From Flaccisagitta enflata (Eukaryota; Chaetognatha; Sagittoidea; Aphragmophora): 64,000 nt of DNA. Positions 34,845 to 48,928 of the stretch are shown one piece after another (position 1 is the stretch's first letter; the number at the start of each line of letters is the position of its first letter). Where the stretch lies: NCBI GenBank assembly GCA_965153355.1, contig OZ231128.1:44764001-44828000 (forward strand), written 5' to 3'. Below the pieces are notes generated by a model. It did no database searches. It saw nothing but the letters and a program-made list of their open reading frames with translations, and was not told where the DNA came from. A program made the position numbers and the translations under genes.

Positions 34845-35228
34845 ATGATGAAGTTTGGAACGTTGTTGGCCATTTTGACGTTCTGTGCCGGTGCCACTTT
34901 CACGTTGGTCGACATCGGCACAGACACCTATCTCGCTTACGAGTACTGGAATAATAGTTATGTAGTTCGTGGCGACTTGCGTCTGAAAGAAACATCAAAC
35001 GGCCTCCCTTCTCATTTTAACTCTTCCTTTGCCATTCTAACAACGTTTTGGATCGGCCTAGGTGGCTTCCTCCAATTCCTTCTGGTCGCGTTTTTCCTTT
35101 GTCGCGGCGACGCTCGTCTAACTTGGCTGCCAAAGTCGATTCGAATTCTTCTTCTTCTTTGCTCTCCCATTTTGCTTGGACCTGTCGTTGTCAGTGTATA
35201 CGGTGTTATATTCATCTTTTGTTATACC

Positions 35229-35230
<2 letters not shown>
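34845..35230 (+). CDS. XK-related-like membrane protein, N-terminal exon (partial)
   Basis: The frame opens MMKFGTLLAILTF with a first membrane segment (~residues 5-26) running into VDIGTDTYLAYEYW (22-35). That matches the DxGTDxWxAxxY signature at the end of the first helix in XK/XKR proteins (Pfam XK-related), which include phospholipid scramblases of the plasma membrane. A second hydrophobic segment (62-85) and a third (99-126) follow, with a short basic loop CRGDARLTWLPKSIR. Usual family members are ~350-450 residues with eight or more helices, so this is only the first part. The frame continues into an AAC microsatellite. Downstream exons are not recognised. It may be a gene fragment. 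Confidence 0.5.
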
Positions 35231-35430
<200 letters not shown>

Positions 35431-35823
35431 GAACACGGGATGAAGTTTCAAGGTTTGAATTTTCAAAATTTTCTTTTTTTCACAGACATGTAACCTTATT
35501 TAGATGCGACTTCTTTGGTAGGTCGTTGACTCCTCAGCTGAAAGATGCTACCTTGCAACGCTAAAGCGAGGAACATTCTCACAGAAAATTCCATGGCAAA
35601 GTTTTTTCTTAGATCCCGAGGCATGTTTTATCAAATGATCAGTGATTGAGCAAATCGAAATCTACAAGGTTTCCATAACAATCATAGAAACTTGCCCATC
35701 GGGATACTAATGCTTTAGCAAACTCTTTAAATTCAAAATACGACAATGAGGAGTTGAGAAGACCTCACAAAAAAAATTTTTATCGAATTTTGAGGATAAG
35801 ACAATTTTTTTGGTTATGGAAAG

Positions 35824-36011
35824 TTTTTAGTTTCAGACATGCGACTCAACACCTCCGATCGCCCATCTGTTGGTTCGTCCATCCGTCGGTTTATCCAGCC
35901 GTCAACCCATTCATCTGTCACATTTTTGAATGTGTGGGTTGTGTATGCATAAGTTGCCCTGCCCCTTTCAAACCGTCCGCTACTTTTACCCTGTGCGGGA
36001 CTTGTTTGTTT
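35824..36011 (-). mobile_element. Family A retroposon, decayed
   Basis: TTTTTAGTTTCAGACATGCG at one end and GTCCGCTACT...GTGCGGGACTTGTTT at the other. The terminal pairing is weakened. It lies head to head with the next copy 10 bp away. Confidence 0.62.
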
Positions 36012-36020
36012 TAGGCATTG

Positions 36021-36257
36021 ACAAGGCCGTATACACGGCAGCATTAGTGGCGGACTGATGGGCAGGAACGAAAAACCTCAAAAAGCGACTTTGCGATGGA
36101 CGGACGGACGGACGGACGGACGGACGGACGGAAGGACGGACGGACGGACGGACGGACGGACGGACGGACGGACGGACGGACGGACTGATGGACGGACGGA
36201 CCGACCAACCGACGGACCAAAAAGTGGCTAATAGAGTCGCGTGTCCGCGACTGAAAA
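36021..36257 (+). mobile_element. Family A retroposon
   Basis: GACAAGGCCGTATACACGGC at the 5' end, AGTGGCGGAC, a ~100-bp GGAC array, then GTGTCCGCGACTGAAAATC. One mismatch in the terminal pair. Confidence 0.75.
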
Positions 36258-36589
36258 TCAATGCAAAGAAGTTTTCTGACGAAACTTGGAATATTTTTCA
36301 TTAGAGAGAGTGAGCGTTTGAGCTGCATATGATTGGTCTTAAAATCGATCCTCTAGTATAATAGGACACTTAGAAAAGCATTGAATATGCTATCTTGGAA
36401 AGAAAAGGTTTCCATCTCATAATAAGCGTCAAGTTTGAAGGAGTGTTGCTCCTAAATGGATAAAGCTAAGAGAACCAGATTGATCCTTTGACAGAAATTT
36501 ATTTTAACCCTTTAAAATACAACCAGTCTTGAGTAAGAAGCCTAATTTGATGAAGAGCAGCACTGCTTTTTTTCAGGTGTAAACCTTTT

Positions 36590-38170
36590 TTCCTCCAAGA
36601 TGGTCGGGAAATAAGTTGAAGTTAGTCTTCGACTTTTTGACATATTCCAGATTAACATGGTTTTTATTTTCTTATTCGAAAGCTATAGATCTCATCTGGC
36701 TGATTGGGGCTTCGAATGAAATTGATAGCGTACTATCTGGGAAAAACATAAATTTACAACTGAAAATAAGTACAGTAGATCTCGTCTAGACTTGAGATAA
36801 CGGGGGCAAGCACTATGGAAGAACAAATGAAACTAGAGGGCTGATATTTGGAACATAAATTAATAAAGGAATGATTTATTCATGATATGATTGCCATGAA
36901 ACAACATGTCCATGTATTGTACAAAATATCAATATTTTGAGAAATTTTGAGGGCATTGACTAGAATTAAATTTGCTACAACTTTCCCACAGTATGCTCAG
37001 CAGAATATCGCTCGTTTGTGGTGCTATGGTGAGGCGTATCCGTGTGTGACAACCTAGCAACATTAAGCAATGACATTCTTACAGAACATACTGTGGGAAA
37101 GTTGAAATTTGATTTTTAGTAATGTTATATCAAAATTTCTCTAAAATAATGATGCTTTAACAGTAAATACATGGAAATGCGTTTCATGGCAACCAACTAT
37201 CATGGGCAATAAGCGTCATTTGTAGTCTGTGTTCCCGAATATCAGTCTTGAAGCTGTTTGTTAATCTACAATGCTTGCCCCCGTTATCTCAAGTCTAGAC
37301 GAGATCTACTGTATCATCTATTGAAAAATACTACTCTTTAATAAATTGAGCTACTGACCCTAGTTGGGTCGCATTTAGAAATTTTTGAACAAATCTTTAG
37401 AAAGAGACCAATCTGATTATCATAACTTGATTAGTTAACAAACAGCGTCTACCCAAAGTTGATGCAACTTCCCCAGTGTAGATATACTTATTTCCTAAGT
37501 AGTAGATAAATTTGATAATTCTCTTTCATTTTGTGCAAAGCAGAATGTTCTATGACGAGTATTTTTTTGAGTTAAGAATTTTCAATCTTTTTTTACAAAA
37601 ACTTCTGATTGAATTTTTTTCTGATTTTAAGTAAGATCAATGAAGGAGTACATTGTTGCATGTGTAAGCATGCAAACACAAGAAATGTGTATATGAGCAT
37701 AGCTGCTTGTCTGAGGCTTTCCAGCATTTTAGCTTATTTAGCTCATTTAGCTCAATCTTTTTTTCTTGTTTAAATGCAATAAAAAAAGATTTATTGATAC
37801 ATGTTTTAGCATGCAAATACAAGAAAACATGTATATGAGCATAGGAGGGTGCTTTCCTGTATTTAAGCTTATTAAGCTCATTCAGCTTATTCAGCTTAAT
37901 ATCTAATTTTCCTGATTTGAATGTGATCAAAAAAAATATATAGATGCATATTTGAGAGTGTGAGGGTGCTCATTAAGCTCATTCAGCTCGGTCCATTTTT
38001 TTAACTAATGTACAAACACAAAAATACAGATACAAAAACAGAAAATTTTGCAGTAACTGAAAACAAAGGTTTAGTGCAGTGGGGGGCAGTCAACGCTTAG
38101 GTCTTTTTTCCACATGGCTTAGGTCTTTTTTCCACATGGCGACAGCTGCAATTGCTGGTATATTTGCTGT
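36590..38170. mobile_element. Diverged relative of the 3.6-4.3 kb part of the 4.05-kb element
   Basis: Four collinear matches: 36620-36680 with 3690-3750 (GTCTTCGACTTTTTGACATA type), 37505-37570 with 3796-3855 (AAATTTGATAATTCTCTTTC), 37685-37760 with 4030-4110 (GAGCATAGCTG, CATTTTAGCTCAT), and 38070-38160 with 4185-4255. A 539-bp MITE splits it. The 37640-37990 part contains three internal near-repeats with AGCTCATTCAGC. No intact coding frame remains. Confidence 0.55.
36773..37311. mobile_element. Long foldback MITE with TA duplication, 539 bp
   Basis: TA then CAGTAGATCTCGTCTAGACT on the left and AGTCTAGACGAGATCTACTG then TA on the right; the perfect outer arm is ~39 bp (to GGGGGCAAGCA). 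Weaker symmetry continues inward, including AACTTTCCCACAGTATG against CATACTGTGGGAAAGTT. Mariner-type by its TA flank and CAGT end. Confidence 0.88.
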
Positions 38171-38544
38171 GAATGACCAGCGGTTTTGCAATTGCTGTCA
38201 CATTTGTTGTTGTCCTCATCCTCGTTATTCCTGTTGTTGTCATCATTGTTGTCGGTGTCAATGAAGGTGAATGAGGTGTATTTTTCTAAGATACACTTGA
38301 AATAATATTCTAAATAGAAGAAATATGACACATTTAGTAAAAAGTATATACCTGAGGAATTTTGATAGCGTTTCAAAAAAACATATTTCAGGTATGTATG
38401 AGTATGTACTACCTTGGAAATAAGTTTAGCATCAAAATGAGTGTCAGTTCATCTATAGCCTAGAATGGTACAAAAACATGTTCAAATAGTTTTCAATACT
38501 TGGAATGGTGTCCCTCCTAGCTAATCACTGCTTGCATTCTTGCC

Positions 38545-38935
38545 AGCCCAAATCAGGCCTCTCAGACCTCAAATCTGAGCTCACGGACCTAAGATCAGGT
38601 CTCTCAGACCCCAAATCAGAACTGTAAGACTAATAGTCAAGCCTCTCAGACCACCCAATCAGGCCTCTCCAGACCCTAGCACTGGCCATTCAGACCCCAA
38701 ATCAGGCCTTTCAGACCCCCAAATCAGCATCATGAACTGAAACCCGCCTCTCAAACCCGAAATCAGGCCTCTCAGTCCTCCAAAGCAGCGTCTCAAACCA
38801 GAGAAGATTGCCCTGTGCGGAATCATAGGTCATTTGCCCCTCCAGGGCTGCTGCCCCTCTCATCATCTCATTCCCATATACTCTAACTTAGGGGCATCAG
38901 GTAGCGCTGCCCATGAAACGTTTTTGCGACTATTT
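38545..38935 (-). mobile_element. Family B element fragment
   Basis: A reversed minisatellite of CCCAAATCAGGCCTCTCAGA units (38560-38790) is followed by ATAGGTCATTTGCCCCTCCA, GGGCTGCTGCCCCTCTC and GGGGCATCAGGTAGCGCTG, the reversed left arm and outer domain. The other arm is missing. Confidence 0.6.
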
Positions 38936-39650
38936 CATGCTGTTAGCAAGCTTTTCTTTTACACAGATAAAAGTCTACAATACATTGATTTAATGTGTGA
39001 AAGTGCACCCTACATCAACAGAGCCATTCATTATGTAGTATCATTTTCCTTTCAATATTCACCAGAATTCATTCAAACCTAATGATTAAAAGTTACTATT
39101 GTCATTGGCATTCTTTGATTTCATGAAACGTTCAAATATGCTAAGATCTTTCTCTGCGTCAACTTAACATGGAGGACTATATTTTCGCGCAATTTGAATA
39201 ACAGGACGAATAGAAAATGAATGCTATACAAAATAATTTGCAAAATAATTAGCCCACAAAATAATTTGCAATGAGCTTGCAGCGTATTCTGCATTTATCC
39301 CATTTTAACTCTCATGTGTTTTTTTTTTTTTTTTTCATTTTTGAGTTGAGTTATGAGTTGAGTTTTGAGTTGAGTTTTGAGTTGAGTTTTAAGCAACATA
39401 GATAGAATATGACTTATATTCTTGTTAGATTTTGGTACCATTTCCTAGACTTCCGGTATCAAGCCCTACCGTGCCAAGGGACCGGCCGACCCTGTGCAAG
39501 GGGTCCCGCAAGGTATTGTTAAGGTTGGTGGAGTGGGATTAAGTGGCGTTAGGTGTTTTTTTCCCATCAGGGTGAGATTTGATGGACTGTGTAGGTGGGT
39601 GGAGTGGGATAAAGTGGTGTTAGGTGTTTTTCCCCATTAGGGTGGGATTG
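38936..39650. other. Unassigned DNA
   Basis: No gene is recognised. A GAGTTGAGTTTT-type short repeat is at 39340-39390, and a ~60-bp direct repeat (TGTAGGTGGGTGGAGTGGGA; GTGTTAGGTGTTTTTCCCCA) occurs around 39520-39660. Confidence 0.5.
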
Positions 39651-39660
39651 TTGGACTGTG

Positions 39661-40217
39661 CGCCATCTGAAAGAGAAACAGGTCGCCCAAAGGCAATATG
39701 TGGTCAGCGATACCCGTTCCCCTGCTGTGCATGATTGTGAATTAGTGTAAGGGGAAGCTGGGCAGCGGCCCCGAAGCGGACAAAGTCCTGTAGAACACAG
39801 GGGGACTTTTGTTTGTCCTGCCTGAAAATGTTGATGAGATGTTAAAGCCAGCTGATTGAAGGCTTTCAAGAGTTTGAAGGCTTTCCAAAGGCTAATTTGA
39901 GGCCTGAGAGGCCAGATTTGAGGCCTGAGAGGCCAGATTTGAGGCCTGACAGGCCAGATTTGAGCCCTGAGAGGCCGGATTTGAGAGGCAGGATTTTAGG
40001 CTTGAGAGGCCAGATTTGAAGCCTGAGACGCTGGATATGATGCCCAAGAGGCTGGATTTGAGACCTCAGAGGCCAGATTTGAGGCCTGAGGGGCCAGATT
40101 TGAGGCCTGAGAGGCCAGATTTGAGGCTTGAGGGGCTTGATGAAGGGGGGGACGTATATAATGGTTCACCCCTGTGTTCTACAGGACTTCGTCCCCTTCG
40201 GGGCCGCTGCCCAAAAA
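39661..40217 (+). mobile_element. Family B foldback element
   Basis: Left domain CGCCCAAAGGCAATATGTGG, left arm GGGCAGCGGCCCCGAAGCGG...CCTGTAGAACACAGGGGG (39751-39806), ~12 units of TTTGAGGCCTGAGAGGCCAG, then the right arm CCCCTGTGTTCTACAGGACT...GGGGCCGCTGCCC ending ~40212. The arms are of the ACGAAGTCCTGTAGAACAC class. Confidence 0.75.
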
Positions 40218-40289
40218 CAGTTCTTTCTTAGCTGTAAATCTTATGCGTAGTCTCATTTGGCCTCCAAAATTGATCAGACGCTCCATGAC

Positions 40290-40856
40290 AAATAGTCGCA
40301 AAAGCGTTAGATGGTCAGCGGTATCGATGCCCCTATATTTTTGTTTGTCAGTGTGATGACTGATGTGGTTAGAGGGGCAGTGGCCCCGAAGAAGCTGATG
40401 ACCTATGCTTCTTGGGTAAGTGTGATTGAGGCTAGAATTTTAGCCTTGAGCTTGAGATTTGGGCTTTGAGATTAGAATAGATACTGGAATTTGATCCTTA
40501 GGGCTGAGATTTGGACCTTTGTGCTGAAATTTAGGTCTTTGGGCTGAAATTTGGGCTTTGAGGCTGTTATTAGACCCTGGAGGATGGGATTTGGGCCCCT
40601 TAAGGCTGGTATTTAGGCCTTGAGGCTGGGATTTGGGCCTCAAGACTAGGATTTGGGCCTTAAGGCTAGAGTCGGGGCCTTGTAGCTGGGATTTGGGCTT
40701 CAAGGCTTGGATTTGAGCCTCTAGGATGGGATTTGGGTCTCGAGATGGGGGGGGGGGGATATGGAGGAGGATAAGAAGGAGGAGGAGAAGGAGGAGAAAT
40801 TTCTGCATATGTAAAAGCATAGGTCATCAGCCTCTTTGGGGCGGCTGCCTAAAAGG
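40290..40856 (+). mobile_element. Family B foldback element (ATGACCTATGCTT class)
   Basis: Left domain AATAGTCGCAAAAGCGTTAG, left arm GGGGCAGTGGCCCCGAAGAA...GCTGATGACCTATGCTTC, ~15 minisatellite units of GGGATTTGGGCCTTGAGGCT type, then GGAGGA purine tract and right arm AAGCATAGGTCATCAGCCTC...GGCGGCTGCCT. Both arms share the GCATAGGTCATCAGC version not found in its neighbours. Confidence 0.75.
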
Positions 40857-40879
40857 GAAATCCAAAGACCTCTGCAGGT

Positions 40880-41574
40880 CTCAACCAGTCGCCCAAGGGC
40901 AATATGTGGTCAGCGATACCCGATGCCCTGCTGTGTATGTTTTTGATTGTAGGTGATGGGTAGCAGGGCAGGGGCTCCAAAGGGGACGATGTCCTGTAGA
41001 ACACAGGGGGACTTTTGTTCGTTCGTTCGTTCGTTCGTTTGTCCATCCATGTGAGCAGATTTGAGCCTTAAGGCTGCGATTTGAGCTTCTAGCTGGGATT
41101 TGAGCTTTGAGGCTAAGATTTGAGCCTTGAGGCTGAGATTAGAGTCTCAAGGCTGGGTTTTGAGCCTCGAGGCTGGAATTTGAGTCTTGAGGTTGGAATT
41201 TGAGCCTTGAGGCTGGGATTTGAGCCTCGAGGCTGGGATTTGGGCCTCGAGGCTAGGATTTGAGCCACAAGGCTGGGATTTAAGCCTCAAGGCTGGGATT
41301 TGAGCCTTGAGGCTGGGATTTTAGCCTCAAGGATTTGATTTGAGCCTTGGGGCTGGGATTTGAGCCTTGAGGCTGAGATTTGAGCCCTGAGGCTGGGATT
41401 TGAGCCTTGAGGCGGGGTTTGAGCCTCAAGGCGGGGATTTGAGCCTTGATGCAGATATTTGAGTCTCAAGGCCGGGGGGGGGGGGAGACGCACGCACGCA
41501 CGCACGCACGCACGAACGAAAGTCCCCCTGTGTTCTACAAGACATCGTCCCCTTCGGGGCCGCTGCCCAAAAAG
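40880..41574 (+). mobile_element. Family B foldback element (ACGATGTC class)
   Basis: Left arm ends GACGATGTCCTGTAGAACAC, then GTTCGTTCGTTCG. About 20 units of TTGAGGCTGGGATTTGAGCC follow. The right arm has CGCACGCACGAACGAAAGTC and CTACAAGACATCGTCCCC. The ACGATGTC variant occurs in both arms only here. Confidence 0.78.
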
Positions 41575-42320
41575 CCAAAGGAACTTCGTTTCTTCGACTT
41601 GTCTCCAAACTAGTCTTTTTAGCTGGCTGAGCAATAGAATATTGTGTCCGTAAGACAGTCTGTCCGTTGACTTTAATCCTGATGACATGAAATTAACCGA
41701 GAGCATTACGATCCCTGCCTACCCACAAGCGGCTACTTGTGACGGCTTCCCTCCAAAGGCAACATTTGTGTTTCAAAGAAGATCAAAATAGAAAAAAATG
41801 TATAAATGGAAATGAAAAAAAAAATGAATAAAGATGATTGAGAAGGCTCAGATATGATATTTCAAAGAAAAATTAGCATTGATTCAGCAAAAGGACCAAG
41901 TTTAGCCAATGTTACCAAAAAAATTACTTTGAAAATTTGTACTTATTTTATTTTTGGTCACCGCCTGGTTGAAATTCTAAATTTGCATAGGAAATAAAAA
42001 GATGAAAAAACAAAGAACATAGTTCTCTTCCCAAATCGATTACAGAGAGAACTATGTTTTTCAAAATGCAAAATTTCCCTGTATTTGGCTTTCTTAGAAT
42101 TTCAACCTCAGAAAATGAAAAAAAGTGTAAGCAGAAAATCACTAAAAATCATCATTTTCTGGCTTGTTTTCATGTAATTGCGTGGTTCAAATTGCATTTT
42201 AAGTCAGATTATGATAAAAATGTATGCACCAAGTATCCTTAGAGACAATTTGTCCACTAAAAGCATTCCAGCTTCATTATTGTCCTGATAATGATGCAAA
42301 AAGTATTGTGAAACACTTCA
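41575..42320. other. Unassigned AT-rich DNA
   Basis: A local hairpin GAACATAGTTCTC/GAGAACTATGTTTT is at 42016-42060, flanked by AATTTGCAT/ATGCAAAAT-type symmetry, perhaps a small inverted-repeat relic. No gene is recognised. Confidence 0.45.
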
Positions 42321-42327
42321 TTTTCCT

Positions 42328-42633
42328 TCATAAATTTTCCGTCTTATTTCGCTGGTTAATCATCCGTTCTTGCTGTTCGAATGAATTGCTATAAGACGCT
42401 GTACCGTTAGGCTTAGTTTTGGTCTGCCTATAACTATCGAACTCCTCAAAAAGTTCTCTCAGGTCGTGCAAATAATCTTTAGCTCCTCTTACTGCAGCTT
42501 CCACTTTTACCTTGGTGCCTCCGGAGAAAAAATGAGAAAAGGCATGACACAAATTACGAATGTGAGTAACTTCATAGTCAAGCCAAGTCCAAAATGAAAT
42601 GGGGAAATTTAATTCTAAATGGGGAAATGGGGA
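42328..42633 (-). CDS. Hypothetical C-terminal exon
   Basis: An uninterrupted minus-strand frame of ~100 codons ends at a TGA (42328-42330). Visible segments are FWTWLDYEVTHIRNLCHAFS, KVKVEAAVRGAKDYLHDLRE and LFEEFDSYRQ. The amphipathic, non-repetitive composition looks coding. No ATG at a natural start and no clear acceptor is seen upstream, where GGGGAAATTTAATT repeats begin. No family is recognised. It could be a terminal exon or an old element relic. Confidence 0.3.
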   Translation of the reverse strand, partial: SPFPHLELNFPISFWTWLDYEVTHIRNLCHAFSHFFSGGTKVKVEAAVRGAKDYLHDLRELFEEFDSYRQTKTKPNGTASYSNSFEQQERMINQRNKTENL

Positions 42634-42819
42634 AATTTAATTTTAACTTCTAAGGGCGTAGTGCACATGACGGAGTGAGGGAATTTGTATCATAAACAAG
42701 GAAAAAAGGAATCGATGAGAACATTGTACGTAACAGTTAAAAAAAATACTGCCCAAATGCACCTCTTACAGTTGAACCCTGCAATAAGAACTAAAGTATT
42801 TATGCTTGTGTTGTCGTTG

Positions 42820-45186
<2,367 letters not shown>

Positions 45187-48019
45187 TTAGTTCTTGTCAA
45201 AATATGACGTGAAGAAATCCAAGATTCCTCTTCTGAGTCTCTCGAAATCAAATCGCCGTCTGTGCCGCGGCAACTCATCCGCGTCGTCGACTGACATGAT
45301 TTCGATGACAGGAGGGATGGACCGAGACGTGTAATCGCCGGCGCCGGTAATACGAGTTGGGTTGAGTTGAACAACCAATGAATACTTTTTCGACTCTTCC
45401 CGCGTTTCAGCCGCAGATTGTCCTGGAAATGCCTTCCTCCATTCGACCTCATCTTTTATTTCTTCGACAAACGAAGCCGGAAGAAGTTCATTCATGTCGA
45501 AAATGAAAATTTTCTTGCCGAATTTCGCGACGTCGTTTTTCAAATCTCTCATTCGCGTTTCGAGGGAAGTGGAGAGACAGAATTCGTGTCGGAACAATGG
45601 AATCTCATTGGCGTAAATTGGCTTCAAGGAGGTGTTGAGGATGAAAACGAGAGAAGTTGTGGCTCTTGTCATAACATCAACAAGCTCTGATGCTGGGAAA
45701 TCAGTAGATGCTAAATCCATGATGACAATCACGCAAGGGCACTGATAACCGAGAATTTCCTGGCTGGTAGCGAATGATACGTTGTCTCGAAACTCGCACA
45801 TGTCTTCAAGTTTCGCGATCAAAGAACCATGCATGAGAGCGGAAACATGAACCTCTTCTTTTTGCTCTGCCATCTGTTGAATATGCAATTTGCAATGCTG
45901 TACGAAATTTAATCTGTTGTCAGAATCATCGTGTATACGAATGACGGTCGGTTGAGAACCACTCCATTTGAGATTGGAAACAACTGGCTCACCGGCTTGC
46001 CAGTTTTCTTGCTTCAGATGATTTTGGAATCTTGCAACTATGTTGGAAATTTCGACAGATGAGCGGAGATTCCCGCCGATTGACGTCACTCGCAAATTGT
46101 TTATCCAATGAACGTTTTGGAAAAGTTGTGGTTTCACGCGTTCAATTTCTGCCTCCGACTCGCTGGTAAAGAAAATGACCGAAGGAAACGGATTCGTGAA
46201 GGATGAATATCGGTTTTCTTTCGTGAATTGGTTGAGAAGGCTTTCATACATCGGATATAATACTGTTAATAGAACTCTGAACTCGTCCCATAAAAGTAAA
46301 TTGATGTCATTCGCGTTCTTTGGCTGTGCTCCAACCTCAACTCGGTTCTCCCAACCATTTGCGACAATATGTTTAGAGATCAACGCCGTCAATTTCGAAT
46401 GCCAAGAATCAACATGAATGAAAACATTTCCTTCGCTTCCACTCTCCAAAAACTCCTTAGCCAACTGCATGAGGATCAAAGTCTTGCCACTTCCGGCGCA
46501 GCCTTGAATCATCCATTCCAACCGATCTCCGCTTCGAAACTTCTCTTTGGCTTCGTCGAGGATTTGTTTTTGTTTGGGCGTCAAAATGCAAAATTCCATC
46601 GCACAAAATTCTTGATTATCGAGGCGTTTGTGGATGAGAAAATCCTTGTTTTGCATATTTTGCAAGAGGAACAGTTTAGTCGCGAACTTCCGTAGGGGTG
46701 TTATAGGTGGCGCTTGTGCAGGAAAAGTAGCTTCAGCAATACTTTGAGGCAGCTGTAGAATCCAATTTTGCGTTGGTAAGCTCGCCAACTCCCTCACGCA
46801 TGTCTCGAGACAATGTTTCAAGGCACATTCTGCTATGTCAGACGGAATGGCGACATATATCTTTTTACCATACTTGCTTTTTTTAACAGGATCGATTTTT
46901 TCAAAATCTGCCAAAGAAATTGTCAGGACGTGAATGCTGTTTTCTTTGTTGTTTGGAAGGGGTTCAATTTTGGTAGCGAGTTCTAATTTCTGCTCAATGC
47001 CTTGTGTATGATCCTCTCTGACGGAAAAACTCTCGTCGATGAAATGAAAAATGACAACTCCAACTTCCTCCAGGACAGCCACAATTTCCAGCGTGTTGCT
47101 CCATAAATTTGCGATACGATCACAAACCGTTGGAGCAGAAATCTGCCCGACGAAGTTGGTCTGATCCAACCTGCTCTTGTAAGACATCTTGTTTAACTTG
47201 GAAAAAACTGCTTTGCGTCCCGACAAGAATCGGAGATTTTCTTCCTTCAAAAAGAAATTGACTATTCTTTGTTTGACAATCAGCACTTGCTGAGCAACAC
47301 TTTCAGGCTTGGGCAACCCATCCACAATTAATGCAAATGGCTCTGGAACTTGAGGAAATTGTTGGGCCTTCCCTTCAACCCAATGTGGGTAAAGCTTTTC
47401 AACGACTCTGACAGCTCTTTCATCTTGCAAGCCAACTATTTCTTTCGAACCAGGCACGGGAAATCGGGGACTCAAAGAATTCTCCTTCAAGCAAGTGAGC
47501 AGGTCGGAAACCGTGTGTTGGCAGTTCTGAGTGAAAAGGCCGTAACAAGCATCCACGAGTCCTCTTGACTGCAAAATCAGTTCCATACCTACAATTTGCA
47601 GTTCTTCTTCAAAACCTAATCTCTCAGAGGAAAGAACATCTTCAACAGCACCTCGGAATTCATCTCTGTCATTTTCTTTCACCGTTTTAAGATTGTAGGC
47701 GATTTGGAAAAGAATTCCCTCTCGGACCCTTTCCAGCGAAACAAAGACTGTTTGGTCCTCGTCATTGACACTGGTTAATTCAAAAACAGCAAAAGAATGT
47801 TCAAGTCGATGACAATGTGTGAAACGACTTCGAAGGGGAAAGTCTGGAATGGAAGACAAACGCATGATCTTGGGGCCAACCGCGGTCAAAGGCGATCGGA
47901 ACGCGTACCATCTCGAAATGCTCATGTCCTTGGTCAATTGCTGAGTTTCTCTTCTCCAGTCACCATAATGCAATCCTTCTGTTCCGACCAGTCTCCTGTA
48001 GTCGTGAATGAAATGTTTC

Positions 48020-48084
<65 letters not shown>

Positions 48085-48156
48085 TTGTTTTTGTTTTTGT
48101 TGTTGTTGTGGTTGTGGTTGTGGTTGTTGTGGTTGTGGTTGTGGTTGTGGTTGTGG

Positions 48157-48218
<62 letters not shown>

Positions 48219-48384
48219 GATTTTCTCCCCATTCCTCATCCTCGTCCTCTGGTTCTTCAAGTTCTATAGCTTCTTCTTGTTCTTGTTGCTGATGTCGCTG
48301 TGGTTGTTGTCGTTGTTGTCCTCCTTCTTCCTCGTCATCTTTCTCGCGTTCAAGCAATTTTTCTGCTTCTCTAGGTTGTTGGTC

Positions 48385-48446
<62 letters not shown>

Positions 48447-48454
48447 GCTGTTGC

Positions 48455-48494
<40 letters not shown>

Positions 48495-48502
48495 GATGCT
48501 GT

Positions 48503-48557
<55 letters not shown>

Positions 48558-48738
48558 GGTGTTGTTTTTGTTGTTGTTGTTGTTGTTGTCCCCCTTCCTC
48601 ATCCTCGTCCTCTGGTTCTTGAAGTTCCATAGCTTCACCTTGTTCTTGTTGCTCAAGTCGCTGTGGTTGTTGTCGTTGTTGCCCTCCTTCTTCCACAACA
48701 TCATCCTCGTGTTCAAGCATTTTTTCTGCTTCTCCAAG

Positions 48739-48835
<97 letters not shown>

Positions 48836-48894
48836 ATTTGCAGTTCTTGCCTCTGCCGTAGTTGTTCTGTAACCTGCTCCTCTTTGGGCTCCAT
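45187..48894 (-). CDS. PolyQ protein with LRAT/NlpC-like region and SF1 helicase-like NTPase
   Basis: One uninterrupted frame of 1235 codons. The ATG at 48894 has a good context (CAAAATGG). Residues 1-294 hold three polyQ blocks (CAA-coded, plus QP and QK runs) separated by two copies of an acidic module (EAEKMLEHEDDVVEEGGQQR type, ending EPEDEDEE). Residues ~295-480 contain H366 in EHSFAVFEL and N457-C458-Q-H460 in TQNCQHTVSDLL, the order and spacing of the permuted papain-like LRAT/NlpC-P60 fold. Residues ~775-1100 form a superfamily-1 helicase-like NTPase: Walker A GCAGSGKT (798-805), Walker B LLLWDEF (D870, E871), NLRSSVEI (~940), TSQEILGYQCPCVIVI (~1045) and DVMTRATTSLVFI (~1075). A charged tail follows. 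The absence of introns suggests a retrocopy, transfer or an intronless lineage-specific family. Function is unproven; nucleic-acid or innate-defence roles are guesses. Confidence 0.85.
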
Positions 48895-48926
48895 TTTGAA
48901 ATGTCGTGGAAGTGTTTCGTCTCTAT

Positions 48927-48928
<2 letters not shown>

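Noticed and set aside
36044-36328. SVRPSVRPSVRPS frames
   Set aside because: Products of the GGAC array in a family A element; they appear on both strands.
40420-41470. 20-bp repeats in the family B interior as a possible CRISPR or coding array
   Set aside because: Repeats are tandem without spacers, vary in length, and lie between inverted arms; frames through them have no non-repeat extension.
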